Positions 6,366-13,407 of a DNA stretch of 13,905 bases are shown in pieces. Under the pieces are notes generated by a model. The model searched no databases. It had not been told where the DNA came from and saw only the letters and a list, made by a program, of their open reading frames with translations. The stretch spans positions 1 to 13,905 of the forward strand of contig DAOUUM010000031.1 in NCBI GenBank assembly GCA_030668165.1. The letters are read 5' to 3'. How positions within the stretch are numbered: position 1 is the stretch's first letter; each line of letters opens with the position of its first letter. The translations under genes and the position numbers were made by a program. The DNA is from Candidatus Heimdallarchaeota archaeon (GTDB taxonomy: Archaea; Asgardarchaeota; Heimdallarchaeia; Heimdallarchaeales; Kariarchaeaceae).

Positions 6366-9251
6366 ATGGAGCAATTCGATCTGAACCGTTTACCCATACC
6401 TGATGAAAAGGATCCATTGGCCTGGATAGAAATTGAAGAAGCTGATGAACACAACCTCAAATCAGTAACCACAAAGATACCGAGGAATAGATTTGTGGTG
6501 TTCACTGGATTGAGTGGGTCAGGTAAATCATCATTGGCAATAGATACTCTCTTCAAAGAGGGGCAGAGAAGATTTGTTGAATCGCTATCATCCTATGCCA
6601 GACAATTTTTGGGTATGATGGAGAAACCCAAAGTCAAATCAATCAAGGGATTATCCCCGGCAATTTCTATAGAACAGAAGACAAGTTCAGCCAATCCACG
6701 CTCTACAGTTGGAACCGTAACAGAGATAATGGACTACCTACGTATCCTTTACTCGTCTATTGGTATCCCTCACTGTCCATCATGTGGCAAGGAGATCAGA
6801 CCACTGACAGCCCAGCAGATAGTTGCCAAGGTATTTGAGGAGGCAGAAGATTTGAGATTCAAAGTCATCGCACCTATTATAATCAAGGAGAAGGGTACCT
6901 TCAAACGATTATTTGATGAGTTAAAACGCACCGGTTACAATAGAATAGAGGTCAATGATGAAGAATATCTCTTGGATGATGAGATCCCGGTTCTGGACAA
7001 GAAGTACAAACATGATATATCCGCAGTTATTGATAGATTAAGGGTAAAACCAAATATACGTGGCCGACTATACGAGGCAATAGAGACTGCACTGAACAGA
7101 GCTGAGGGCAAGGTGAGGATTGATTACATACCCGATGATGGAGAGGTCAGATCACATACTTATTTTCAACATGCTGGATGTGCTGAGTGTGGAATTTCAA
7201 TTGGTGAACTTAATCCCAGAATCTTCTCCTTCAACTCTCCACTGGGTGCATGTGAGGCATGCACTGGCCTGGGGTTTGTACATGAAGTTGATGCTGATCT
7301 GATTGTATCGGATGATACACTGAGTGTGAGAGAGGGTGGAATAGCATTCATGGCTTCTAATAGTGATTCATGGGGGGTAAAACAGATTGAAACCATACTG
7401 AAACATTATGGATCGGATCTGGATACACCTATCTGTAAATGGTCCGAGAAACTGAAGAATATCATACTCTATGGATCCGCTGAAGCAATCAAATTTAAAT
7501 ATGCCAGTAATAAGGGAGAGAGATCCTGGAAATACGAATCAGAGAGAAAAACTGAGGGACTGGTCAATGTAATCAAACGTCGCCACAAGAATACCAAATC
7601 AGGTGGATCTAGAAACTATTATGAGAAATTCATGTCAAATTCCCCCTGTCCCATGTGCAAGGGAGCCAAATTACGCAAGAGTTCACTTGGAGTACTGATT
7701 GATGGTCGTAATATCATCGATGTGACGAAGATGAATGTGGGAGACCTGATCAAATTTTTCTCTGAATTAGTACTTAATGAACGAGATAAAATAATCGCAG
7801 ATCAGGTGCTCAGAGAGGTGTTGAATAGAATTGGATTCCTATCAGATGTGGGTCTTGATTACCTAACACTTGATAGAAAAACAGCTTCACTGAGTGGTGG
7901 AGAATCACAAAGAATCAGATTGGCCACCCAGATTGGCAGTAAACTGGTGGGAGTGCTGTATGTACTTGATGAACCATCAATTGGTCTTCATCAAAGAGAT
8001 AATCGAAGATTATTAAAAACATTCTTTGATCTCAGAGATCTTGGTAACACAGTACTGGTGATTGAGCATGATGAGGAGACAATTGAGACCGCTGATTTTA
8101 TCCTCGATATCGGCCCGCTGGCTGGACTGGATGGAGGAGAGATCGTTGCTTCTGGTACTCCAGATGACATTAAAAAAGTAAAAAATTCGATAACTGGTAA
8201 ATATCTCAAGGGAGAGTGGACCATTGATGTACCTGAGTTCAGACGAAGTACAAATGGTAACTGGTTGACCCTCCATGGAGTGAGACAGAATAATCTGAAA
8301 AATATCAAGGTAGGAATTCCTTTGGGAGTATTAACCGTTGTTACCGGTGTATCCGGATCTGGCAAGAGTTCTCTGATCAATGATGTATTGTGGAGACAGC
8401 TGGCAAGAAAATTCCACAAGGCAACTACCAGAGCTGGGGATCATGACAGAATAGAGGGTCTGGATAATCTGGACAAAGTGATAATGATTGATCAGTCACC
8501 AATTGGACGAACCCCCAGATCCAATCCTGTTACCTACACCAAGGCATTTGATAATATCAGAGATCTTTTTGCCTCATTACCCAGTGCCAAGGTAAGGGGG
8601 TTCAACAAGGGTAGGTTCTCATTCAACACCAAATCCGGTCGCTGTGAGAAGTGCAAGGGACACGGTTATCTGAAGATTGATATGAACTTTCTCGGCTTTG
8701 TGTACATCGATTGTGATGTGTGCAAGACCAAGAGGTTTGACAGTGAGACTCTTGAGATATACTACAAGGGTAAGAATATTGCCGATGTTCTTGATATGAC
8801 CGTTGATGAGGGAGTTGAATTCTTCAAAAATATACCCAAGATCAGAGCAGTACTGGATACACTGCAAGCAGTGGGAACAGGATATGTCAAACTGGGACAG
8901 TCTGCAATCACACTTTCAGGTGGTGAGGCTCAAAGAATAAAATTGTCCAAGGAATTATCTAAGCGTGTGACTGGACAGACTCTGTTACTACTAGACGAAC
9001 CCACAACTGGTCTATCCAAGCATGATGTCAAGAAATTACTTGAGGTACTGCATAAGTTGGTAGACAGGGGTAATTCAATATTAATTATTGAACATAATAT
9101 GGATATAATAAAGAACGCTGATTATATAATTGATCTTGGTCCAGAAGGAGGGGATGGAGGAGGAAAAGTGATCGCCAAGGGTACTCCGGAAGAGGTCATG
9201 AAAAAACGCAAGAGTTATACCGGACAATTTTTGAAGAAGGTACTAAATTGA
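6366..9251 (+). CDS. uvrA: UvrA, excinuclease ABC subunit A
   Basis: UvrA is the ATP-driven damage sensor of nucleotide excision repair; as a dimer it loads UvrB at lesions. The 961-residue product has the full two-ATPase layout. The first Walker A is GLSGSGKSS (48-56), with signature LSGGESQR (509-516) and Walker B VLDEP (533-537). The second Walker A is GVSGSGKSS (661-669), with signature LSGGEAQR (850-857) and Walker B LLLLDEP (873-879). Zinc ligands are C272/C275 with C296/C299 in the first half, and C760/C763 with C783/C786 in the second; the latter is the DNA-binding zinc module next to 'GRFSFNTKSGRC'. Further CxxC pairs occur at 137-140 and 428-431. The UvrB-binding and insertion regions (about 110-290) are present. 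After the second Walker B the usual TTGLH reads TTGLS. Length is normal and no frame disruption was seen. A weak GGAG at 6350-6353 precedes the ATG. Confidence 0.98.
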   Translation: MEQFDLNRLPIPDEKDPLAWIEIEEADEHNLKSVTTKIPRNRFVVFTGLSGSGKSSLAIDTLFKEGQRRFVESLSSYARQFLGMMEKPKVKSIKGLSPAISIEQKTSSANPRSTVGTVTEIMDYLRILYSSIGIPHCPSCGKEIRPLTAQQIVAKVFEEAEDLRFKVIAPIIIKEKGTFKRLFDELKRTGYNRIEVNDEEYLLDDEIPVLDKKYKHDISAVIDRLRVKPNIRGRLYEAIETALNRAEGKVRIDYIPDDGEVRSHTYFQHAGCAECGISIGELNPRIFSFNSPLGACEACTGLGFVHEVDADLIVSDDTLSVREGGIAFMASNSDSWGVKQIETILKHYGSDLDTPICKWSEKLKNIILYGSAEAIKFKYASNKGERSWKYESERKTEGLVNVIKRRHKNTKSGGSRNYYEKFMSNSPCPMCKGAKLRKSSLGVLIDGRNIIDVTKMNVGDLIKFFSELVLNERDKIIADQVLREVLNRIGFLSDVGLDYLTLDRKTASLSGGESQRIRLATQIGSKLVGVLYVLDEPSIGLHQRDNRRLLKTFFDLRDLGNTVLVIEHDEETIETADFILDIGPLAGLDGGEIVASGTPDDIKKVKNSITGKYLKGEWTIDVPEFRRSTNGNWLTLHGVRQNNLKNIKVGIPLGVLTVVTGVSGSGKSSLINDVLWRQLARKFHKATTRAGDHDRIEGLDNLDKVIMIDQSPIGRTPRSNPVTYTKAFDNIRDLFASLPSAKVRGFNKGRFSFNTKSGRCEKCKGHGYLKIDMNFLGFVYIDCDVCKTKRFDSETLEIYYKGKNIADVLDMTVDEGVEFFKNIPKIRAVLDTLQAVGTGYVKLGQSAITLSGGEAQRIKLSKELSKRVTGQTLLLLDEPTTGLSKHDVKKLLEVLHKLVDRGNSILIIEHNMDIIKNADYIIDLGPEGGDGGGKVIAKGTPEEVMKKRKSYTGQFLKKVLN

Positions 9252-9301
9252 GAATATTAGAAAATTAACAAATTATTACTAAGCCTAATCAATTTATCTT
9301 G

Positions 9302-9317
9302 TAAGAAATACTTTTAG
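9302..9317 (+). repeat. Upstream element, copy 1 (in front of tldD relic)
   Basis: The 16-mer taagaaatacttttag occurs here and again, identically, at 10308-10323 in front of intact tldD. It starts 53 nt before the relic's ATG and 55 nt before the tldD ATG. Its core 'aaatacttt' can serve as an archaeal TATA box, giving a leader of roughly 20 nt. Both copies also have GGTG five nt before the ATG (9346-9349 here). It is therefore most simply the duplicated tldD promoter. Confidence 0.6.
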
Positions 9318-9354
9318 GATATAATATTCAATCAAATAAAAAACAGGTGTGATT

Positions 9355-9557
9355 ATGGAATACTCAGTAATGGACAAAGTCATGAATGAAGTTGATAAAT
9401 ACGATATTAGTTTTGCAGAGGCTAGAATTTATCATCTCACAGATGAGAATATATATATAAATATATACTCTCAATGAAGAGTTTTCAACATCAGTATATA
9501 ATCATAAAGTACTAATTGGGGCTGAAGGATTCATACCTCTATTGAACGCTCTAATGG
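9355..9557 (+). pseudogene. Decayed duplicate of the tldD 5' end
   Basis: From the ATG at 9355 the frame reads 40 residues to a TGA at 9475-9477. Residues 6-33 (MDKVMNEVDKYDISFAEARI, then YHLTDENI) match residues 5-32 of intact TldD almost one for one. By hand count, 72 of 84 bases agree from 9370 on, and most differences are at third positions. The match then continues in pieces. Codons at 9478-9498 (R-V-F-N-I-S-I) correspond to TldD residues 48-54, after loss of about 15 codons. In a shifted frame, 'GAEGF' and 'IPLLNAL' correspond to TldD 'GARGF' (58-62) and 'IPQLVENA' (71-78), with about 8 codons missing between. So deletions, stops and a frameshift have destroyed this copy. A leftover 40-residue peptide could still be translated from its GGTG site. 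The catalytic part of TldD is wholly absent. Confidence 0.8.
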
Positions 9558-9592
9558 GTATTTTTAATTATCACAACAAGGAGATTTAATAT

Positions 9593-10276
9593 TTGAACAA
9601 GGTATTTATCAATAAAAAAATAATTGTATTCACCTCTATATCCATACTAATCTCAATAATCTGGGTCGGTGCTATTGCAAATATCAACCGAGAAAATCTG
9701 GTATCCACAAAAATATCAGCAATAAATTACGGTCCAATCAGAGATGGAGGAGAAAAATTCAGTTATATTAGCAATGACACCGTATCCATCATCGATATCA
9801 GCAATGTGAATAATTTTAATAATTACTCATTTTACTGGTTTGAACTGAAAATAGAAATCTGGAACTCATACTTCTCCACAATAAAACTAGATCACATTAG
9901 ATACCCAGGTGAAATATTCAGCAAATACTACAATCTAAACCAACTAAAACTTTCCTATAATCTCGACTTCGACACAATAATCGCATATGATATTGGATTT
10001 ATGGAAGTAGAACCTGGAATAAGTGAAGAGGATGTGACATTTTATCTGAGAACAAATAACTCAATTTCTGAAATTCCATTATGCTATCACTCAATCGCTC
10101 CCGCAACATGTTATGAAACCCAAGTTAATCTACAATCAAATGCAAACCATGAAATCATCAATGAGGAAACTCCATCCAATTGGGGATCAATAAACTACCC
10201 AAAACACCTAATCATACCTATTGTAGTCCCAATGTTTGTAATGATGGGAGCTATGTATCTAACCAATAAGAAATGA
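9593..10276 (+). CDS. Unrecognised protein with N- and C-terminal membrane anchors
   Basis: The 227-residue frame starts at a TTG with a strong AAGGAG at 9578-9583 (nine-nt spacing); this site decides the start, as no ATG or GTG is suitable. A hydrophobic helix at about 10-29 follows the basic start MNKVFINKK, and a second helix lies at about 204-223, before a TNKK end. The 175 residues between are rich in Asn, Ser, Tyr and Ile and look like beta-type extracellular sequence. They have possible N-glycosylation sites at N61, N77 and N155, and one cysteine pair (C164, C173) that could form a disulfide. Topology is probably both ends in the membrane with the middle outside. It lies between the tldD relic and intact tldD. 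I recognise no family and assign no function. Confidence 0.7.
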   Translation: MNKVFINKKIIVFTSISILISIIWVGAIANINRENLVSTKISAINYGPIRDGGEKFSYISNDTVSIIDISNVNNFNNYSFYWFELKIEIWNSYFSTIKLDHIRYPGEIFSKYYNLNQLKLSYNLDFDTIIAYDIGFMEVEPGISEEDVTFYLRTNNSISEIPLCYHSIAPATCYETQVNLQSNANHEIINEETPSNWGSINYPKHLIIPIVVPMFVMMGAMYLTNKK

Positions 10277-10307
10277 ACAAATAAATATTCTAAATGATTT
10301 TATCTCC

Positions 10308-10323
10308 TAAGAAATACTTTTAG
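10308..10323 (+). promoter_or_regulatory. tldD upstream element / TATA box, copy 2
   Basis: This is the identical 16-mer to that at 9302-9317, here 55 nt before the start of intact tldD. With 'aaatacttt' as TATA box, transcription would begin about 20-25 nt before the ATG. The leader would then include the GGTG at 10354-10357, which is five nt from the ATG at 10363. Retention of the same 16-mer in a decayed duplicate and the working gene supports a role as the operon promoter. Confidence 0.55.
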
Positions 10324-10362
10324 TACCTGCCTCAACTCCTAAATTAACACATAGGTGCGGAT

Positions 10363-11793
10363 ATGGAAGAATTTTTGGATAAAGTCATGAATGAGGTTGA
10401 GAAATATGATGTTAGCTTTGCAGAGGCTAGAATCTATGACCTTACCGATGAGAATATACTGGTCAGAAATGGCCAGATTGATCGTGCGACAAAGAATAGC
10501 GATAGAGGATTAAATGTCAGTGTTATCAAGGATGGTGCAAGAGGTTTTGCCATGTCCTATAATTTTGATAACATACCTCAACTGGTTGAGAATGCGGTTA
10601 AAGTTGCAAAAGCCAGTGTCAAGAAAAAAAGAAAAGATGTAGAGCTGACTGATGAACCGGTGATTGTGGATACATACAAGACTGATTTCAAAATTGATAC
10701 TTTCGAGGTTCCATTTGAGGAAAAATTGGAACTGCTTCTTCTTTCAGATTCTATCATGAGAGAGAATCCTCAGATCAAGGTGGCTCAATCAATAATTGAT
10801 ACTAGAAGAGTGAAATTGCACTTTAGCAATACCGAGGGAACCAGGATAAATCAGGAACAACTATACACTGGAGCTAGCGTCGATGCAACCGCGGTGGGAA
10901 CTGAGATACAGAAAAGAAGTCATCATGACTACCAGATGCGTGGTTTTGAATTCGTCAAGGAATTCAACTTTGAGATCGAGTCCAAAAAAGCTGCTGATGA
11001 AGCTTTATCACTGATAAATGAGGCTAAGAATCTCGAGAAGGGAAAAACCACTCTTGTTCTCGATCCATACATGCTTGGATTAACAATTCACGAGAGTACC
11101 GGTCATCCGACTGAGCTTGATCGTGCCATGGGATTCGAAGCGGACTTTGCCGGTACCAGCTTCCTCACACCCGATCTACTCGGTAAGGATTACCGCTATG
11201 GTTCCGATCTAGTTAATCTTGTCTGTGATCCAACCATTCCGGATCATCTCGGCCATTATAAATACGATGATGAGGGTGTGGCTGCCAAGCGCTTCAACAT
11301 AGTTGAGGATGGTATATTCAAGAATTACATGAATGACAGGGAAACTGCCAGGGATAATGGTTATGAGCATTCCTTTGGTAATTCCAGGATGTCTCTCTAT
11401 GACAGGATCCCAATAGTCAGAATGAGTCATCTTTATCTTGAACCTGATGCAACAGGTCCCAAGAACTTTGAGGAATTCATTGCTGATATTCCAGATGGCA
11501 TCTATGCCAAGGGTTGGAAGTCCCACTCAATTGATGACAAAAGAATGAATTTTCAATTCAGCACTGAAATTGCATGGAAGATTGAAAATGGAGAGTTAAG
11601 CACTCCAATCAAAAATCTCACCTATAATGATGCAACACCCAGATTCTGGGGTAGCCTAGATATGATTGGTCGAGAGAACCATATACTGGGTCTTGGCCCG
11701 ACTTGTGGAAAGGGAGTTCCTATGCAGGCTATCTGGATTTCCCACGGTGGAGGCTGGGCGAGATTCAATGATGTTAATGTATTTTCAGGGTGA
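10363..11793 (+). CDS. tldD: TldD-type metallopeptidase, catalytic subunit
   Basis: TldD pairs with TldE (PmbA) to form a zinc peptidase that cuts unfolded peptides. In bacteria it processes microcin B17 and the antitoxin CcdA; archaeal targets are not established. The 476-residue product has the family's zinc site: H243-E244-S-T-G-H248 (HExxxH) and the distant cysteine C448 in 'GPTCGKG', the expected third ligand. The N-terminal domain (about 1-210) carries 'SFAEARIYDLTDENILVRNGQID' and 'GARGFAMSYNFDN', typical of TldD/PmbA. The C-terminal beta-rich domain ends in 'GGGWARFNDVNV'. Length is normal and the gene is intact. Translation starts at an ATG with GGTG five nt upstream. It forms an operon with tldE, whose frame begins at or just past this gene's stop. 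A broken copy of its first 80 codons lies about 1 kb upstream. Confidence 0.95.
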   Translation: MEEFLDKVMNEVEKYDVSFAEARIYDLTDENILVRNGQIDRATKNSDRGLNVSVIKDGARGFAMSYNFDNIPQLVENAVKVAKASVKKKRKDVELTDEPVIVDTYKTDFKIDTFEVPFEEKLELLLLSDSIMRENPQIKVAQSIIDTRRVKLHFSNTEGTRINQEQLYTGASVDATAVGTEIQKRSHHDYQMRGFEFVKEFNFEIESKKAADEALSLINEAKNLEKGKTTLVLDPYMLGLTIHESTGHPTELDRAMGFEADFAGTSFLTPDLLGKDYRYGSDLVNLVCDPTIPDHLGHYKYDDEGVAAKRFNIVEDGIFKNYMNDRETARDNGYEHSFGNSRMSLYDRIPIVRMSHLYLEPDATGPKNFEEFIADIPDGIYAKGWKSHSIDDKRMNFQFSTEIAWKIENGELSTPIKNLTYNDATPRFWGSLDMIGRENHILGLGPTCGKGVPMQAIWISHGGGWARFNDVNVFSG

Positions 11794-11798
11794 TTATG

Positions 11799-13169
11799 AT
11801 GGAATTTGAAACAGAGAAAATAATAGAAGCTGCTCAATGTGCAATAAACAGGGCAAAGACAGCAGGTGTGGATGGAGTATATGTGAATGGTAATCTGAAC
11901 AAGGTTTACAGTACCCGATTTGCCAATTCAGCAATACATCAGAACTTTACCAATATTGGAAACAATTTAATGATAACTGTGGTAAATGGATTGAAAAATA
12001 CCAATGTAACAATTAATACCCTGGATGAGGCAGAGATTGCCAGGTCTGTGGATTATGCAGTGAAGGTTGTTAAGCTGCTACCAGATGACCCCACATTTCC
12101 AGGATTGTTGACTGATAAGCAGGATTACAAGAAACTGAATCTAAATGATCCCAAAATAAAGAATCTCACCGCAGATGATGTGGCAGACAAGATAGTTGCT
12201 GGGATCAATACAGGACATGAATATTCAAAGAAGGTCCAGACGGTATCAGGTAATCTCAATTTTGCTGATGGTGTGTCAATATTTATCTCATCCGAGGGAT
12301 TGGATAATGTTACAGCTGATACAAGCATGACCTCAACAATCAATATCATGTCAGAGGATGATAGTGGTGAATCAAGGAGTAATTCTGATTTTGGACACCG
12401 AAAATTTGATCAGCTACCTATCGAAACAGAAGCTGCAGCCGTGGCTGAGAGATCCGTCAATGGTTTGAATGCCATAATGATTGATCCCAAGGCTTATCCA
12501 GCAGTCCTTGATTTCCAGGCAGCGGCCACACCAGCCATATTTACAGGTTTTGCACTATCTGCGCAGTCAATACTGGATCATCAATCATATCTTATCGATC
12601 GAGTTGGTGAACAGGTGTTCTCTGAGAATATGAGCATAGTCAATGACCCTCATGATCCACATTTTCTGTCCTCCAAACCAATGGATATTGATGGGGTGGC
12701 AAGTCAGAAATATACTCTTGTCAACAAGGGTGTAATTGAGAGTTATGCCCACAATAGGCTAACAGCGAGCAGAATGGGCACTTATTCAAACGGATGCTCT
12801 ATGCAAATGTGGGGCGAGACATTCAGCTTTCCCTACGCCATGAAGATGAAGCCAGGTAATAAGACTCGTGAGCAACTCATATCAGAGATTGATAAGGGTC
12901 TATTAATCACCAATTTCCACTATTCGAATTTTGTGGATCCGACTAGGGGAGTGCTGACTGGTATGACCAAAGATGGATTATTCATAATTGAGAATGGTGA
13001 GATCGTGGGGAGCGCTAGGAATATGCGTTATACTGATGGGATCATAGATATGCTATCAAATGCAGAATTTTCCAAAGAAGTAATTCAGGCTGTGCCATGG
13101 AGTATGGGTATGGAAGTTCCTGCAATAAAAATAGATTCAATTAACTTCTCAAGTGGTACCACACATTAA
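11799..13169 (+). CDS. pmbA: TldE/PmbA, non-catalytic partner of TldD
   Basis: The 456-residue protein has the TldD/PmbA layout: an N-terminal domain with 'ANSAIHQNFTNIGNNLMITVVNGLK', a middle with 'AVAERSVNGLNAIMIDPKAYPAVLDFQAAATPAIFTGF', and a C-terminal domain with 'LLITNFHYSNFVDPTRGVLTG'. It lacks HExxxH; the equivalent region reads 'ATPAIFTGFALSAQ'. That makes it the TldE-type subunit, which completes the cavity of the heterodimer while TldD supplies the zinc. It follows tldD directly. The frame is open from a GTG at 11790 that overlaps the tldD stop, with ATGs at 11796 and 11799. I chose 11799 because the GGTG at 11789-11792 is then six nt away, close to the five-nt spacing used by tldD. 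Translational coupling to tldD is likely. The gene is intact. Confidence 0.93.
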   Translation: MEFETEKIIEAAQCAINRAKTAGVDGVYVNGNLNKVYSTRFANSAIHQNFTNIGNNLMITVVNGLKNTNVTINTLDEAEIARSVDYAVKVVKLLPDDPTFPGLLTDKQDYKKLNLNDPKIKNLTADDVADKIVAGINTGHEYSKKVQTVSGNLNFADGVSIFISSEGLDNVTADTSMTSTINIMSEDDSGESRSNSDFGHRKFDQLPIETEAAAVAERSVNGLNAIMIDPKAYPAVLDFQAAATPAIFTGFALSAQSILDHQSYLIDRVGEQVFSENMSIVNDPHDPHFLSSKPMDIDGVASQKYTLVNKGVIESYAHNRLTASRMGTYSNGCSMQMWGETFSFPYAMKMKPGNKTREQLISEIDKGLLITNFHYSNFVDPTRGVLTGMTKDGLFIIENGEIVGSARNMRYTDGIIDMLSNAEFSKEVIQAVPWSMGMEVPAIKIDSINFSSGTTH

Positions 13170-13222
13170 ATCACTAACAGTCATTATTTATCAGACATTT
13201 CAACGATTTTAATTAATAGGCC

Positions 13223-13232
13223 TTTATTTATA
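13223..13232 (+). promoter_or_regulatory. TATA box of the exported-protein gene at the right edge
   Basis: The stretch tttatttata is centred about 25 nt before the ATG at 13253, and no Shine-Dalgarno lies between them. A leaderless transcript starting at 13253 is therefore expected. This choice of start also gives the frame with the signal peptide, rather than the frame of the ATG at 13246, which stops after 36 codons without a hydrophobic stretch. Confidence 0.5.
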
Positions 13233-13252
13233 ATATCAGGATATTATGGGTA

Positions 13253-13405
13253 ATGAGACCAATTACTATAATGGGATTATTGGTCATAGTTATTATGTTA
13301 TTTCCACATTTTGGAATAGCAGATTATCAACCACCAAAATCAGTTTCACAGGTTAGTGAGATCTATCGCAACGATATTGAACTAGGGCATTTGAAAGTAG
13401 GCTAA
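13253..13405 (+). CDS. Short signal-peptide ORF, probable 5' part of a frameshifted gene
   Basis: The 50-codon frame encodes a typical export signal: MRPITIM, then a hydrophobic core GLLVIVIMLFPHFG, then a small-residue cleavage region (IAD). About 26 residues (YQPPKSVSQVSEIYRNDIEL and GHLKVG) follow before a TAA at 13403-13405. A secreted protein of only about 26 mature residues would be unusual. The next frame (-1 relative) opens right after a TGA at 13378-13380 and runs to the window edge, so a -1 shift between 13381 and 13405 would join the two. I read this as the N-terminus of that protein, separated by a real mutation or a sequencing error. A free-standing small secreted peptide is the alternative. 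Confidence 0.6.
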   Translation: MRPITIMGLLVIVIMLFPHFGIADYQPPKSVSQVSEIYRNDIELGHLKVG

Positions 13406-13407
13406 TT

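Noticed and set aside
6293..6556. Minus-strand ORF across the uvrA start
   Set aside because: It mostly mirrors the UvrA N-terminus including Walker A; the part in the spacer is short and A/T-rich.
7991..8419. Minus-strand ORF of 142 codons inside uvrA
   Set aside because: It is antisense to well-conserved UvrA sequence, including the Walker B and second Walker A regions, and is Ser/Pro/Leu-rich as expected of a shadow frame.
9450..9467. Run of alternating A/T considered as a promoter for the gene at 9593
   Set aside because: It is more than 120 nt from the TTG start and lies where the tldD relic has lost sequence; low-complexity drift is the simpler reading.
11209..11526. Minus-strand ORF of 105 codons inside tldD
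   Set aside because: It is antisense to the conserved C-terminal part of TldD; no ribosome site or recognisable domain.
13246..13356. ATG at 13246 as a gene start
   Set aside because: Its frame ends after 36 codons without a signal or domain; the ATG at 13253 fits the TATA distance and encodes a signal peptide.
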